A stretch of DNA of 64,000 nt from Datisca glomerata (lineage: Eukaryota; Streptophyta; Magnoliopsida; Cucurbitales; Datiscaceae). This document shows positions 45,756-57,768 of the stretch, one piece after another. The position numbers and the translations under genes are program-made. The stretch is from NCBI GenBank assembly GCA_003255025.1, contig QANY01008633.1:124001-188000 (forward strand), written 5' to 3'. Position 1 is the stretch's first letter, and the number at the start of each line of letters is the position of its first letter. Under the pieces are notes generated by a model that ran no database searches, was not told the origin of the DNA, and was given only the letters and a program-made list of their open reading frames with translations.

Positions 45756-47349
45756 ATTTTCTACTTTTACTAGGGAACAACCAAATCGATAGTGAAAAAT
45801 AAAATGTTATAATACTACTGCATAAACAGAGAGTTGATGGATCTAGGATGTAATTCACTCATTTTCCTGGCTTTACATGGATTTCAAATGAGATTTATAT
45901 ATAAGGTCTTGAGTAGTTTTCTTTTACTAATTTCTCTTCTTTGTTATAAAAATGGATGATGCGAGGAAGAAGATACAAAAGCTTGATGTTAAAATGATAG
46001 TGGAGGAGCGAAACCTGCTTTTGATTGGCTACAAAAATGTAATCGGAGCTCGTAGAGCTTCCTGGAGGATAATATCGTCGATCGAGAAAAAAGAGGAAAC
46101 TAAATGAAATGATCATAATGTCAAGCAAAGGTTGAGTTAGAGCTCTAAAATAATTCGCATTGATATCACGAGTGTTATCGATGAGTATCTGATTCCATCA
46201 TGTGCAACTAGTGAGTCGATCATGTGTTTTCTATAAAATGTGAGATTCTACTATAGTGTGTGTTTAGTTTTTCCCTATATTAAATCAAAATATCAGATTA
46301 TCAACAACACCAAACATCAGAAAACAAAAATTGTAACAACAAGACCCTAAAAACATAACTAGGAGGACCTACCCCTAAAAAGGGACTCACAACAAAACTT
46401 AGAAGAAAGTTTGATGATATGAAAAGAAATATGGAGATGGGCAGAGGGAAAATTTGAAGAAATTGAAAGAAAATATGTTACTTTATCTCTTTGTTATAAA
46501 ACTTCCCTCGATGCGTGATTTGATAGGCATAATATGGTGATTTCAAGTTAGGTGTTGAGGTTTGCCCTTAAATCACGTGCAAGCACGTGTCTACACGTTC
46601 CATCTAAAATTCTAACTAAATTAGACGGAAGATGCAACGTAAAACACTTTTGAAAAGTCTGATGTATGTCATGCCTCAGTAAATGAGGATGGACATCAAC
46701 CTTCGATGTGGCTTCGAACACAGGCAGATCTCAGGATCCAAATCCCATGGTATGGTGACGCATGATAGGTATGGACGTTTCATCCTCGATCCGTGGTTCA
46801 ACTCAAGCCTAGCCAACATTGGACTTCATCTCGCTCAATGTGGTCTGAGACATGGTTGAGATCATAACATGGTAGTTACCTATTGGGCCTTACTTTAAGG
46901 AGTGCCTTGGATGGGTTTGTTAGCCCAGGCCCTTTTATGTGGGTGCCTCTCCATGTGTCATTCATCCAGTGTTATGAGGCTCTTTATGTGCCTTGTCTTA
47001 GGTTTTGGTTTCGGACCAAGTAGTTTTTCCTCCTTTATAGGTGAGTGAAGTAGATTTGCGCGACAATCTTTGGATGCACGTTTATAATTTACCCAAATTA
47101 GAATGTAATAATGTTGATCATTTATGTAGATGCATATGGTAACTCGTGCAATAGCTTTTGTGAATTGTCCAATAGCTTTCATAAGAATATACATGATGGA
47201 TATTCTTACCGCAACAATAGAGTTGAATAGAAAACGTTCTAGATAAATGTCAATCATGTATAAGGAATAAGTTTTTTGGTATGTAAAGACTATATGAGGT
47301 GTGTTGTCTAATAAATTGTTTTAGATTTGAAATGCATGTTGTGCTTTTT
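45756..47349. other. Unassigned stretch
   Basis: No domain recognised. 46670-46990 is less AT-rich and reads like weathered non-coding repeat sequence; the minus ORFs at 45895-46128 and 46958-47257 have no support. Confidence 0.35.
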
Positions 47350-47352
47350 TTA

Positions 47353-47563
47353 TGGGAATACTACGGTACCAGGGGTATTATGTAGGGAGTACCTCAAATG
47401 TATGTGAGGTACCTTAAATTTGTATTGAGAGTACGTTGAATATGTATGGAGATATCTTAAATATGTGTTGGACAGTAGGATACGCCAAATGTGTTATAGG
47501 TATATCACTTTTCAACATATTTGAGGTATCCGGCACCAATCAGCCTGGTACTGGAACATCCCC
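47353..47563. mobile_element. Small Tourist-like MITE
   Basis: The ends TGGGAATACTACGGTACCAGG and CCTGGTACTGGAACATCCCC are imperfect inverted repeats, flanked on both sides by TTA (47350-47352 and 47564-47566), the target duplication of PIF/Harbinger elements. The interior has CAAATGTATGTGAGGTACC-like repeats. Confidence 0.6.
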
Positions 47564-47885
47564 TTATTTTGTTTTTATTTCATATTAAAGGGAAGAGATT
47601 GTGATTATTTTGAATCGCTTGACCGATCCATGTCTCTTCGGTCAACTGAAGTTATATATGATATTCTACGAAAAGTTAACAAGTTAGAAAATCCAATCAT
47701 GCAATGGAAGAAATCAATTGAAGAGAAAGGGAGAACACTAAATGAACTCGTGGAGGGTAATGTCAAAAAAAGATAGACTTACTGTGAAGTTACGAGAATC
47801 AAACAAGTTGAGTGAGAATATTAGATATAAGAAAAATTTCACATGAAAGAAATTAGGATCTGCCACCTTTTGGATATATTTCTTA

Positions 47886-48598
47886 GAGGTCGTTTGGTTT
47901 GCACAATCTAGAATGATCATTGTAATTCAATTACTTGTAAAATATGATTATCATATTTGGTTGTGCATGATAATTTATGAAGTGATGCGTGATAATTTAT
48001 GATTGTTATGTTCGGTATATGTTAACTTTTATTGTAAATTTGTATAAATAACAAGAAGTTACTTAAACACCATTTTAGTTATATATTATATAAAAAAGAC
48101 GTGCAATTTTAACATTAATTAATTTTTATCAATATTTAAATAAATTAATAATGATAGACTAAATTTTAAAAAAAATCAATTTTAATTAAATAAATAAAAT
48201 AAGAGAAATAATGAAAAAATATTTTGTCGTGAAATTTTAACATTAACTTTAATTATTTTATTAATATTTAAATAAATTAATAATACTAAACCAAACTTTA
48301 ATAAAATTAATTTTAATTAAATTAATAAAACAAGAGAGAAAGGAAGAAAAATAAGCGGGTTTATTTTATTTCGTATGAGATGAGAGTACAAAAGTAATTT
48401 TGTTTGTTATTAGAATTGAATTACATTGTAAATTATGATTGTTTTCATTTTCTGCTGCAATTCAATTGCCTTAAAAATTTACAAACTAGAATTATAAATA
48501 AATTAAAATTATAGTTTAATTTAAAATTACTCCAAACAAACATGATAATTTAATTACAGAAAGATTACAAAAAATGATAAGACAAAGCAAACGAGTTC
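47886..48598. mobile_element. Tourist-like MITE, 713 bp
   Basis: It starts GAGGTCGTTTGGTTTG and ends CAAAGCAAACGAGTTC (13 of 16 positions paired), with TTA on both flanks (47883-47885, 48599-48601). The CGTTTGG-type terminus is typical of plant Tourist elements. The interior is AT-rich with no coding capacity. Confidence 0.7.
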
Positions 48599-48601
48599 TT
48601 A

Positions 48602-50080
48602 TAAATTCACGCCCCCAAGGAAATATTTCTTACCTATTTAAGTTATGTTTGTCAAATTATTTTGTTCTCTTATTGACATACAAAATGTAGAAGATTGATC
48701 TGGCATTCGATGTTTCGTACCTATCAATTCACGCCCCAAGGAAATGTAGTCAATTAGAGTCAAAGCTTCACCTATGACACACATGATTTAGATTTACTTA
48801 CAAAATAATACATTAATTTCCAAAAAGAGATTCACGTGTTTATCAGTATGGCATTGCCTGTCGTTTTGATGCTATGTCTACACATATATACCCTATATTA
48901 AACAACGTCATTTCATTTATCTTTTAGACGAGACGAAGCTTTTCAATTTTTAAACTTCTGTCCCATGTGGCCATGTCATGTTGAGTCCCTCATGCCTAGT
49001 ATAAAAAACTCGTCCAGTCTTGTTCAGTTCGGGGCATGATGGCAACAGACTTGACATAACAATTTTTGCTTGGACAAAAGGCTTGATGTACCAAATTTTA
49101 CCTCTTTTAATTGCATTCGTGCATCGCACGTAATATAATATTTCAATGTGTATAATGTTTATTGTGTTACATGGTTTCAATAACTTTATTTTGATCAAAT
49201 AATTCATCAAATTTTAAGTGATCAAATAATATATCAATTATTTATAAGTTAATATTTTAAAATAATTTAATGAGTGTGAAAACATCAGTCTATAAATATT
49301 TGACACATCACATGATCATTTACTTGATCAACGTATAATTATTTTTTATAGAATATAGATGTACATATACATAAAAAAACTCAAGATTTTTGTATTTATT
49401 TTCCCTCCCTTTTTTACCCACAACTATCTATATATTCATTTTCTTCCATGTCTTTTTATTCCCTATTAATTCCCTAACGTTTTTCATTCCCAAATTCACT
49501 ATTTTTTATTTCTTCCAACTTAAATTAGCATCGTTTTCTTCACTTTGTAAACATCATATACTAATAATGAATACAGACAATTTGTGAAATAAATATGACT
49601 AATAGATCGAGCAGTAATAAAAAACAAATTTCATTTTCAATCGGACAATTGAAAAAAATGTAATTCTAATTGTTAAAATCAATCATATTTGACTCAACTA
49701 TACTTGTATTGTACGTGTTGAAAAAATTAATAATAAATAATATGTTCAAAATATAAATAAGACTATACATAAGAGTATGTGATCACATTTGACTTGTTAT
49801 GTCAAATACTAAGAATTCAATCTATTAAAGGTTGATGATATTTTTTGTTAAAGGTTTTGTGTTGCTATAGAGAGTTAATAATTTTTTTAATTAATATCTC
49901 AGTTTGACATGTTCCTAGATACTGCAATTTGGTTATTGATTGTATTGTGAAGTTGACCTCTACTTCGGTTTCCTGCCGTATTTGGTTTGATGTGATTTCT
50001 GCTGGTGTTTTGATTTAGTGTTTATATTGACTCTTGTTAATTAATTTTCTTGTTGCTATTTTGTCGATGAAATTTTATTC
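48602..50080. other. Unassigned AT-rich stretch with a short direct repeat
   Basis: AATTCACGCCCC(C)AAGGAAAT occurs at about 48604 and 48727. No coding domain is seen in the ORFs at 48950-49210 or 49390-49587. Confidence 0.35.
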
Positions 50081-50084
50081 TCTC

Positions 50085-50575
50085 AAAAAAGTAAAAAAGA
50101 TTTGAACTATTAATTTTGATATTAAATTATTCACTATTTTTTTATTTAGTTCGATCTATTTAAACTAATTTATCTCTGAATTTTTTACAACTCATATATT
50201 TTTATTATTTGAAATAGTAAATGTGATTTTGGTAGAGAGAATATCATGAGTCGTACAAATTCGGAATTCTATATAATAGCGAGAGCATGTTTCAAAAAAT
50301 ATTTTTTCATCTTAGTCCTATTTATATATATTATAGACTTAAAAAAGTAAAAGGCAGATTTGAGGTAATAATTTTAATATCAAATTATTCACTTATCCAA
50401 TTTTTTTACAAAAAAATGATCTATTTAAATTAATTTGTCTCTTAATTTTTCATAACTAATATATTGTAAATAATTGACATGATAAATATGATTTTGGTAG
50501 AGAAAATATCAAAAGATTTATCAAACTGAGATTTCATGTAATAATAAGGATAATTTATGTCTAAAAATATTTCTC
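50085..50575 (+). repeat. Diverged tandem duplication, about 250 bp per unit
   Basis: 50085-50330 and 50340-50575 share, in order, GTAAAA..AGATTTGA, TCAAATTATTCAC or its variant, ATCTATTTAAA.TAATTT.TCTC, ATGATTTTGGTAGAGA.AATATCA and ATTTTATGTAATAAT-like text. No coding potential is seen. Confidence 0.65.
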
Positions 50576-51009
50576 CCCCTAAACTTCATTTAGAAGTAGT
50601 AGTGATAAATCAAAAGAGCAAATACTGAATAGAAAAAATTGCAGGTTATAAAGGTAGAAATCTTACCTTAACTCACAAAATGTGAACCTAAATTATGAAC
50701 AAGTGTTTCAAGAAAAAGTGCTTTTGAGGAAAAAAAAATGAACGAAAGAAGAAGAAAAGAAAAGACATCATTCGTGGGAAATGATTATGTGTGAGGTTTT
50801 CAACCTATAGGGGTTAGAACCACATGTTGTATCCCCTCCCCTTTGAAAAAAGAAAGAAAAGAAAAGAAAATAAGGAATAAATAATAAAACGAAAGAGGAG
50901 AAATACTTGGTGGGAAAATGGGAAATGAGGGAAAATAAATAAAAATATATTAATTTTCTAATGCAATTAAAGGAGGGATAAAATTATCTTTTGTGAGTAA
51001 CCGTTGCCC

Positions 51010-52090
51010 AATTAATAGAAAGGTTAAAATGTAAAATAAATCTCTACACTTTAATTAAAATATAAAATATATCATTAAACTTTTTTTTCATAATTTTATA
51101 TCTATGTAGTTTGAGAAAACTGTAAATGAAGTTTGAGACTCATCTTTTCCATATTCTTTTTCACATTTCTTAGTTGTCTCTAGAAATGTAAATCATCTTT
51201 TAAGTGTAAATTATGTCCGAGAATCGTCGGTTTGAATGAGGAAACTTTGCAGGCTCATCTTAAATCCAAGGTATGACTATGGGTTATTTCTTTTGTCCTT
51301 TTTTCCAAAATCAAACAAAAAAAAGAAGAAGAGACATTGCCATACATGTAAATTACGGTCTTTAAATCAAAATCATAATTCAAACCGACGTTCTAGCGAT
51401 AATCAACTTTCTAGCTTCAGCCCTCCCGTTTTCAACTTTAGTTGGGTTAAGTTCACATGAATGTGTCCAAAATGAACCGATTCAGGAAAAGGCTAATTTT
51501 TCTCTGTAAAACTATTGAGCATGACTTTCAATCTGCCTTCATTCAATAATTTTTCAGATCGAGCATGTTTCTACGGTTGGAGAACCAACTCGCAATTTGT
51601 TTCGTTTTCCGTTGGGTTCGTGTTCTTCAAAGGAACTCGGTAAAAGCAACAACTAAGAACGAAAATGAACAAAAAATCACTGAAATGGAAAGGTAAACTT
51701 ATGAAGGAGGGAGAGAGAAGATGAAGGAGAAGTTAAAAGTGTGGTACAAAGTTCAAAGGCAGTGAAAAGTTGAGATAATATTAAAAAGAATAAAGATTTG
51801 TCAAAAAAATTAACAAACGGAAAGGATGTTCTTGTATTAAAAGTTAAAAAAAGTTGAGGAGGATGAGTTTTTTTATTGCAAGAGATAATGGGAAGGAAGA
51901 GTGAGAGGGAAGGGGAGGGGTATTTTTGTATTAAAAAAATTATTGTTAGTTTTTAACATTTTAATTTAACGGAAAGATATTTTTTTGTAGTTTTCTCAAA
52001 CTACAGGGGTATAAAAGTACAAAAAAATTTTAAGGAATATTTTATATTTTGATCAAAATACATGAGTGTATTTTATATTTTAATCTAATA
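51010..52090. mobile_element. Element with ~100-bp terminal inverted repeats (MULE-type candidate)
   Basis: The left ~100 bp (TTAAAATGTAAAATAAATC ... ATGTAGTTTGAGAAAACTGTA) match the reverse complement of the right ~100 bp (GTAGTTTTCTCAAACTACAG ... TATTTTATATTTTAATC). Flanks TAATAGAAAG and TAATAACAAA are a plausible degraded 9-10-bp duplication, so a non-autonomous Mutator-like element fits best. The interior has a 74-codon ORF (51236-51460) and a less AT-rich patch at 51560-51650 that could be captured host sequence; neither has a recognised domain. Confidence 0.6.
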
Positions 52091-52354
52091 ACAAAAATCT
52101 TGTACATAAGGCAAGACACGCTAAGGTATTTGTTACTAACAAATCATGCTTATGATTAAAAATGATTTTACTATACTAAAAATATTTTAGTTCATAATTA
52201 TGTCATATTTTTTTTAAAACACTTGCATATATTTTAAAGCATATAAATGTGCATGTAGAAACATTTTTATAAAGAGTAGAGCCTATGTTTCTTGTAGAAG
52301 TATTTCACGTACTAAAATATGTTTCAAAAATAACGTGTCAAGTATATGTGATTT

Positions 52355-52470
52355 GATAGGTTGGGTTGACGCAGTTGGTTAAACCCTCACACTCATACCC
52401 TAGAGATCGTGGGTTCAAATCATATTCCTCAAATCTCTTAAAATTTCTAATGTAATTTTGACAAAAAAAA
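52355..52470 (+). mobile_element. tRNA-derived SINE with target duplications
   Basis: It contains an A-box-like TGACGCAGTTGGTTA and a B-box GGGTTCAAATC (52411-52421) at tRNA-like spacing, and it ends in ACAAAAAAAA. It is flanked by TATATGTGATTT (52343-52354) and TACATGTGATTT (52471-52482), which match at 11 of 12 positions. At ~116 bp it is too long and divergent to be a tRNA gene. Confidence 0.75.
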
Positions 52471-52749
52471 TACATGTGATTTAAAGTAACATTTTTAATA
52501 TATAAAATTTTTTTTAGACAAAAAGCTCTCAATCTCACCCTTAATAAAATTGGTGAAGTCGCACACTCATATTTTAATCACGAGTGTTATGTGATTACTT
52601 TTTTATGATAGTCAGATTTTTATAAAATAAAGTTATTGGTGAGAGGAATTAAGTTTTATGATTTTTAAATAATCATTTCATTAATATTAAATTTTTCTTC
52701 ACCAAATTTAAGAATGTTTTTTTTTTTGAAGTCAAGCGTAAATAGTAGG

Positions 52750-53010
52750 AGTAATCCAATTAATAAAAAGTAGAATAATCCAAGCCAACGAATCAATAAC
52801 CATTAACCAATGCGCATCCTGTGAGTTAATGGCCAATCACGGACCAATTATAGTCATCTTTTATTTGGTGGTGACCAAAACTAAAAGTGCGTACGCCACA
52901 TAGCGCAGTTCGAAAAGCTTCTGCGTATTGCGCGACTTATCAATTTCTTTTTTTTTTCCTATTTCAATTTTCATTCATCGCTGACGCTCTCTCTTCCCTC
53001 TTTTTCCATA
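52750..53010 (+). promoter_or_regulatory. Putative promoter of the DnaJ gene
   Basis: Three CCAAT motifs at 52807, 52833 and 52844 lie upstream of a pyrimidine-rich patch (CTCTCTCTTCCCTCTTTTTCC, 52988-53008) of the kind seen around plant transcription starts. No strong TATA box is visible. The start site is probably near 52960-53000; this is inference. Confidence 0.45.
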
Positions 53011-54129
53011 CGAAATTTCAGTACCTGTAGCTACCAGCCTCGGAATCTCTCTCTGTCGGTCGGAAGCTCGGGGGTTTTTCTATGTCGCAGATGAAAAAGT
53101 GAGACTTTTGGTTCTGATTTTATTCTGAAGTTTCTGATTTGCATATGTCCGTGATTTCAGTTCTGTTGATAATTGTTTTTTTTAATCATTTATACTAGGG
53201 CTTTGAAATTAAACGTTTGGATTGATATATTAGCCCCTTTCCGCTAATTCTGGCTTCAGTCGGTTTAGGGTTTTTGTCGTTCGTCGCCATTAATCTTTGC
53301 TATACGAGTACCTCACTTTGTTTGTTGTTCCTAGTTCCGTTTGGCTGTGAGTAATTCAAGGTTCAGGTTCTGAAATTCTGCGAGTTAATATGGAGTTTAT
53401 GCTTATTGAGAGTTTTTCTTTTTTGAGTGGGTGATCAGAGTCAGACAGTTATTTTCTTGCGTGGTGGTATGAACTATTTGCGGTCATTCTTGTTTCCTCA
53501 TGAATTTTCTTGTTTCAACCGCAATTTTTCCTCAGTGGTAATCCTTTTTATACCTTCAAGCTGTTTGTTTTAATTACTGTTTTATTGGGGATTTTTTTGA
53601 CAAAAAAAGCTTTTATTGAAGTATTGAGAATTGTTTTTTTTTTTGTTTTTTTAAAGACTTAAGTATGATAAATCTATCCGATCCTTGCTTCCTTGTTCAT
53701 CACTGTCACATCCTATTTTATCGAGTTATTAGTTTCTACATTAGTTTTAAGCTTCTAATATGTTACATTAAGTAAGCAGCTTATTTGGGGTGCTGCTAAA
53801 ACACATTTTGTTTTATATATTCTTATTCACTTAACATTATGAAAATTGGAGGCCCAGAAAGTCATATCAATTGCGAAACTACTTGAAATATCTTTAATCT
53901 AGAACCTAATATGAGGTTCCTAACTATGTTCCCAATGAACATAAATGATCTTATATCTCAAGAAGTTTGTGTTTCTTAATTTTTTTAGAAGAATATGTGT
54001 ATAGCTCGTGAACATGAATTAGTATAACGCTCTTCTAATTTTGTTGGATTTCAGAACTTAATGGGACCTTCTGGGGAAAAATATTTGGAAATACTCATAT
54101 TTTACTGTGATTTTTTTATGCAGGAAAAA
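52970..54129 (+). other. 5' UTR exon and leader intron of the DnaJ gene
   Basis: A leader exon is proposed up to 53098 (ATGAAAAA|GTGAGA) with an intron 53099-54123 ending TTTTATGCAG. The spliced leader would contain an ATG at 53082 opening an 8-codon frame (MSQMKKKK) that stops with TGA at 54131-54133, overlapping the main ATG at 54130-54132. The in-frame ATG at 54061 lies inside the proposed intron and is not favoured. Confidence 0.5.
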
Positions 54130-56851
54130 ATGATGGGAAAAGGAGTGTTAAGAGATCATCCTCGACCCAGAAGTTCTCAAAAGAGAATGTCTAAAATCCG
54201 CAAAATGAAAAGAAATCTTGATTTTGATGATATTGATTTCGTTGATATTGATGGTGATAGAGTTGATAATGCTATTACCATTGATGATAACGAATCTGGA
54301 CCTAACAAGTATAGTTCTAATGGAATGCAACAAACTAGAAATCTTTCAGATGTCATATGGATTGATGATGATGAAAATGAGGATGCGGGCCGTCCAGGAA
54401 TTAGTTCACAAGATGGTGGTGATTTGGATAGTGATGCCAGCTCAAGTAGAAGATGTTCTGATTCTAACTTTGGAAATACTGTTGAGTTAGATGGGGATGA
54501 GTGTCAGGTTCTTCATGAGAAGAAATTTGGATTTAGGTTGTCAAAGTGCAATGGGTCCAGTTCTGGAAAAATGCCCCCCAGAAATCGTTATGGTTTATAT
54601 AATGAATTTGCTAGTTGTTCATCTGAAAGCGATTGTTCTGACTGTGAGCTTATTGAAGGTTCATTTGGAAAGGTTCAACAGCAGTGGGAAAGAGCTTCAC
54701 TGAAGAAAAGGAGCAATATTCGAAATGATCGCTCAAAAATTGATCATCAAGACAATGCTTCTGGTTCCTGTCGCAATACTAAGTTTAATGTTGATGTAGA
54801 AAATAGAACAAAGCAGCATTCAGAAGCCCCAGTTTGTTCTAGTTCAAGCAATGCTGGTTCTGAGAAAGAAACTATGTCTGGCTTCTTTGCAACTGATGAT
54901 AGCCCATTGTTATCGTTTTCCAATCCTAGGACTGATAATCATTTTGTGGAACCCAATCAAAATGTTTCCCGGGAAAGCCTTTCTTCCTTGCAGACGGAGT
55001 TAGCGGAGGAAATTCAGTTATTCTATAAGAAGGCCGAAATGTTTTTTGATGGAGGGAAGTTCTCAGGGGATCCTCCTCTTAGCAATGAACAAAGTAAGTG
55101 GCAAGGTTTTCGACAAGTTAATGGTGGTTGCACTAGCTTTGGCAACAATGAAAAAAGTTTTAAAGGACCTTCTTTCTCCGGGTCTAATCAAGAAAAAGGT
55201 AAGGCACATTTTCATGATGTAGTAGTTTCGCAGAACAATGGTGAGTCGTCTAAGGCACCGGTCAGTAGCAATGCTTCTGATGGAGGAGTGGCATCAAATT
55301 CTCAAGAAGATGGTCATGCAGGGCTGATGGACGTAGTAGCTTCTGGTGGGCAAAATAGTGAGGAAAAAGTTGGTGCTGTTTCTAAGGTGTCTTTTTTCTG
55401 CCAAGATTCATTACTGGGCAAGGATGAAGCTTACAATGATAAAACTTGTTTTCATGAGAAAGATAGATCAGATTCTGAGAAAATAACTCTGTGCACCAAT
55501 CAGCGCTATGAATTTCAATGTAAGCAGGAGAGATCCTCTTTCTTGGAAGCAACATGGTTATCTGATCCAAAGGATGTTCTACTTGCTGAAAATTTCAATC
55601 CTACTCCCTCTGGCAAAAGGGATGTAATTAATGAGCGAGAAAAGTTAAAGGAAACTGATGAATACAAGAGAGCAGTGGAAGAAGAATGGGCATCCAGGAA
55701 ACGACAGTTACAAATTCAGGTTTGTTCGTATAGGATTTATCAAACAGAAGTAATTTTTATTTGTTGGTTGAAAATGTTAACTAGAAGCCTTTTTTAGCTT
55801 CAGTATACTATCATGCCACTTTTTCAGCGTCTTTGCAGTAACATTGCACTGTATCCAAGATATTGTGCAACTTTGGCTGCACTATCAGCTGTGTTATAAC
55901 TTCATGTGAATGATGCTAAGCATATCACCTTTGCTTGTCCTGTACAGTCAGAGGAGGCACAGAGGCTGCGTAAAAGAAGAAAAGCTGAAACGATGCGACT
56001 GTTAGACATGCAAAGAAGACAAAAGCAGCGGGTGGAAGAAGTAAGAGAGACACAGAAAAAGGTAGGAATTCTTTTCATGTTTTCAGTTTTCATTGAAGGC
56101 TTCTTTTAGTTATATCATTTGTTTCATCTAATAGTATTTTGCATTGACGTTTTGTCTTGTTGTTTATTAATTGTTGAGTTGTGCTTAATTTAGGACGAAG
56201 AAAATTTGAACTTGAAAGAGCATATCCGTGCTGAAGTGAGGAAGGATCTTAAGAAGTTGGAAATGTCATGCACCAGTATGGCCTCGTTGCTTCATGGCTT
56301 GGGAATTGAAGTGGGATGTGTCCCATTTCCATTGTCACAAGAGGTAATTTGCACTTACATCTGAAGATTTTCTTAGTTAGGGAACTTTTTGGTGATAATA
56401 TGTGTATATGGAGATAAACCATGGGGTTGGCAGAAGTGGTGAAGGCCTTGAATATGGAGGCTTGCTCCATTCAAAGTCCAAGGTTCGAATCCTCTTGGGT
56501 TAACTTTGATTTATCAGCCCTTCGGCATGCATAGATTTTGAGATGGATAGGAGGATGATAATAGTTCCTAGTTAATAAATAGTATTCTAACTCTGTACTC
56601 TTCGGCCCGATGGAATTAAGCGTTTAAGTTAACTGCAGGAGAAAAAGAGAGTTGCTACAAATGCAGCGACAATGAAATTAATCTCGTAATTAATTAATAA
56701 CGTCAATTTGTCATCTCAGGTCCATGCTGCTTATAAAAGAGCGCTGCTTAAATTTCATCCAGACCGGGCATCAAGAACTGATATTCGGCAGCAAGTTGAA
56801 GCTGAGGAAAAATTTAAACTTATATCGCGCATGAAGGACAAATTTTTATAG
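54130..56851 (+). CDS. DnaJ (J-domain) protein, C-terminal J domain, 661 aa
   Basis: Four coding exons are proposed: 54130-55719, 55948-56061, 56194-56343 and 56720-56851, all joined in phase 0 at GT..AG borders (1,986 nt with the stop). Residues 12-28 are basic and could act as a nuclear signal; 31-43 and about 76-84 are acidic (DFDDIDFVDIDGD, WIDDDENED). A long Ser/Asn/Gly-rich, probably disordered region fills most of exon 1, with a helical LQTELAEEIQLFYKKAEMFF near 285-305. Residues ~502-600 (KETDEYKRAVEEEWASRK...) are strongly charged and likely coiled coil. The C-terminus holds the J domain: VHAAYKRALLKFHPDRAS, HPD at 631-633, then a helix ending MKDKFL. J domains stimulate Hsp70 ATPase through HPD. 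A J domain at the extreme C-terminus recalls auxilin-like and other type III J proteins; the client is unknown. ATG 54130 is chosen because it follows the leader splice and a second ATG adjoins it. Confidence 0.85.
56422..56560 (+). mobile_element. SINE-like sequence in intron 4 of the DnaJ gene
   Basis: GGTTGGCAGAAGTGGTGAAGG (A-box-like, 56426-56446) and AGGTTCGAATCC (B-box, 56481-56492) are spaced as in a tRNA-derived SINE. A decayed version (GGCTTGACAAAAGTGGTGAAC) sits at the same place in the pseudogene near 22785, so it was there before the duplication. Ends and target duplications are not clear. Confidence 0.6.
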
Positions 56852-57768
56852 ACTTCATGTTACTCAAGAGCTAACTAACAAAGGGTTTTGACGTTGTTAT
56901 ACAATCTACTTTCTTATTGGCGTTGTTTGACCGCTGGTCATAGTGCCTATCTAGGCCTTGTATTTATTTTCATGGTGTTTTCCCCCTAATTCTTTCCATT
57001 CCATAGATGGTGGGTCATATGTTGAGAAACTATATTTGTAAAGCATTTCTTTTTGTGCTTAGCCTGATTCTTTCCATTCCACAGGCAGTGTTATATAAAC
57101 TAGATAGCTAAGCCTCCACCTTATGATTTGAAAGAATATTTTTTTGCTTATCATTAATGATTCTTAATGTGAAATTATATACACTATCAAGTATCAATTG
57201 ATATCCTCCGATAAAAAAGGCATGACTTACCGACTCTGCGCTCGATTGTTTCTTTCATTTATATTGTAAGAGATATTTTTCCATATACGATTATGGACTC
57301 CGTTCTTTGTTTGAAGTAATATAAAACCAATTTGTAATAGCCTAACGATGATACTGATATATTCAATCCGTGCGATGTGATTCAGTTTTATTAGATTTGA
57401 AATTGAGTACTCGAGGTTTATCGAATAGTTGCTATGAGAAGCAATTTCTGATCGTTGTTCAATAGTTGGGAAATGTTATATTTATCAAATTTAAGCGTGA
57501 TCGGAGTTATGAAGAATTATTTTTCTTATATATAAAACTCAATATTTGCTAGAATAGATATTTCACTAGACTTAAGTATACTAAAACAAAGTGTTCAAGT
57601 CATTATGCATCAACGTTCACGCTCATGCTAACACTTGCACATAATACACCAAGCCCAAAAGCAGAAGCCGTCAAAGCATCTCTTTCTTATATATTAACTA
57701 TTGGAAAAATAGAATAGCTTTATACATCTAGACACTATTTGGTAGACACATCTAGACACTATTTAGTA
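56852..57768. other. 3' flank of the DnaJ gene
   Basis: Includes the 3' UTR (end not determined; no canonical AATAAA right after the stop). The segment to about 57110 is the part duplicated in the pseudogene. A 25-bp tandem repeat ACATCTAGACACTATTT(G/A)GTA at 57724-57768 borders the next element. No other gene is seen. Confidence 0.5.

Noticed and set aside
52364..52430. tRNA gene
   Set aside because: Box A and box B are present, but there is no cloverleaf with paired acceptor stem; the A-rich tail and target duplications identify a SINE.
54061..54129. Start of the DnaJ protein at the upstream in-frame ATG (54061)
   Set aside because: The bases up to TTTTATGCAG at 54123 look like the end of an intron; the ATG would be spliced out.
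54218..54703. Two further plus-strand ORFs inside DnaJ exon 1
   Set aside because: They overlap the strongly coding main frame, are Met/Leu/Ile-rich shadows and have no support.
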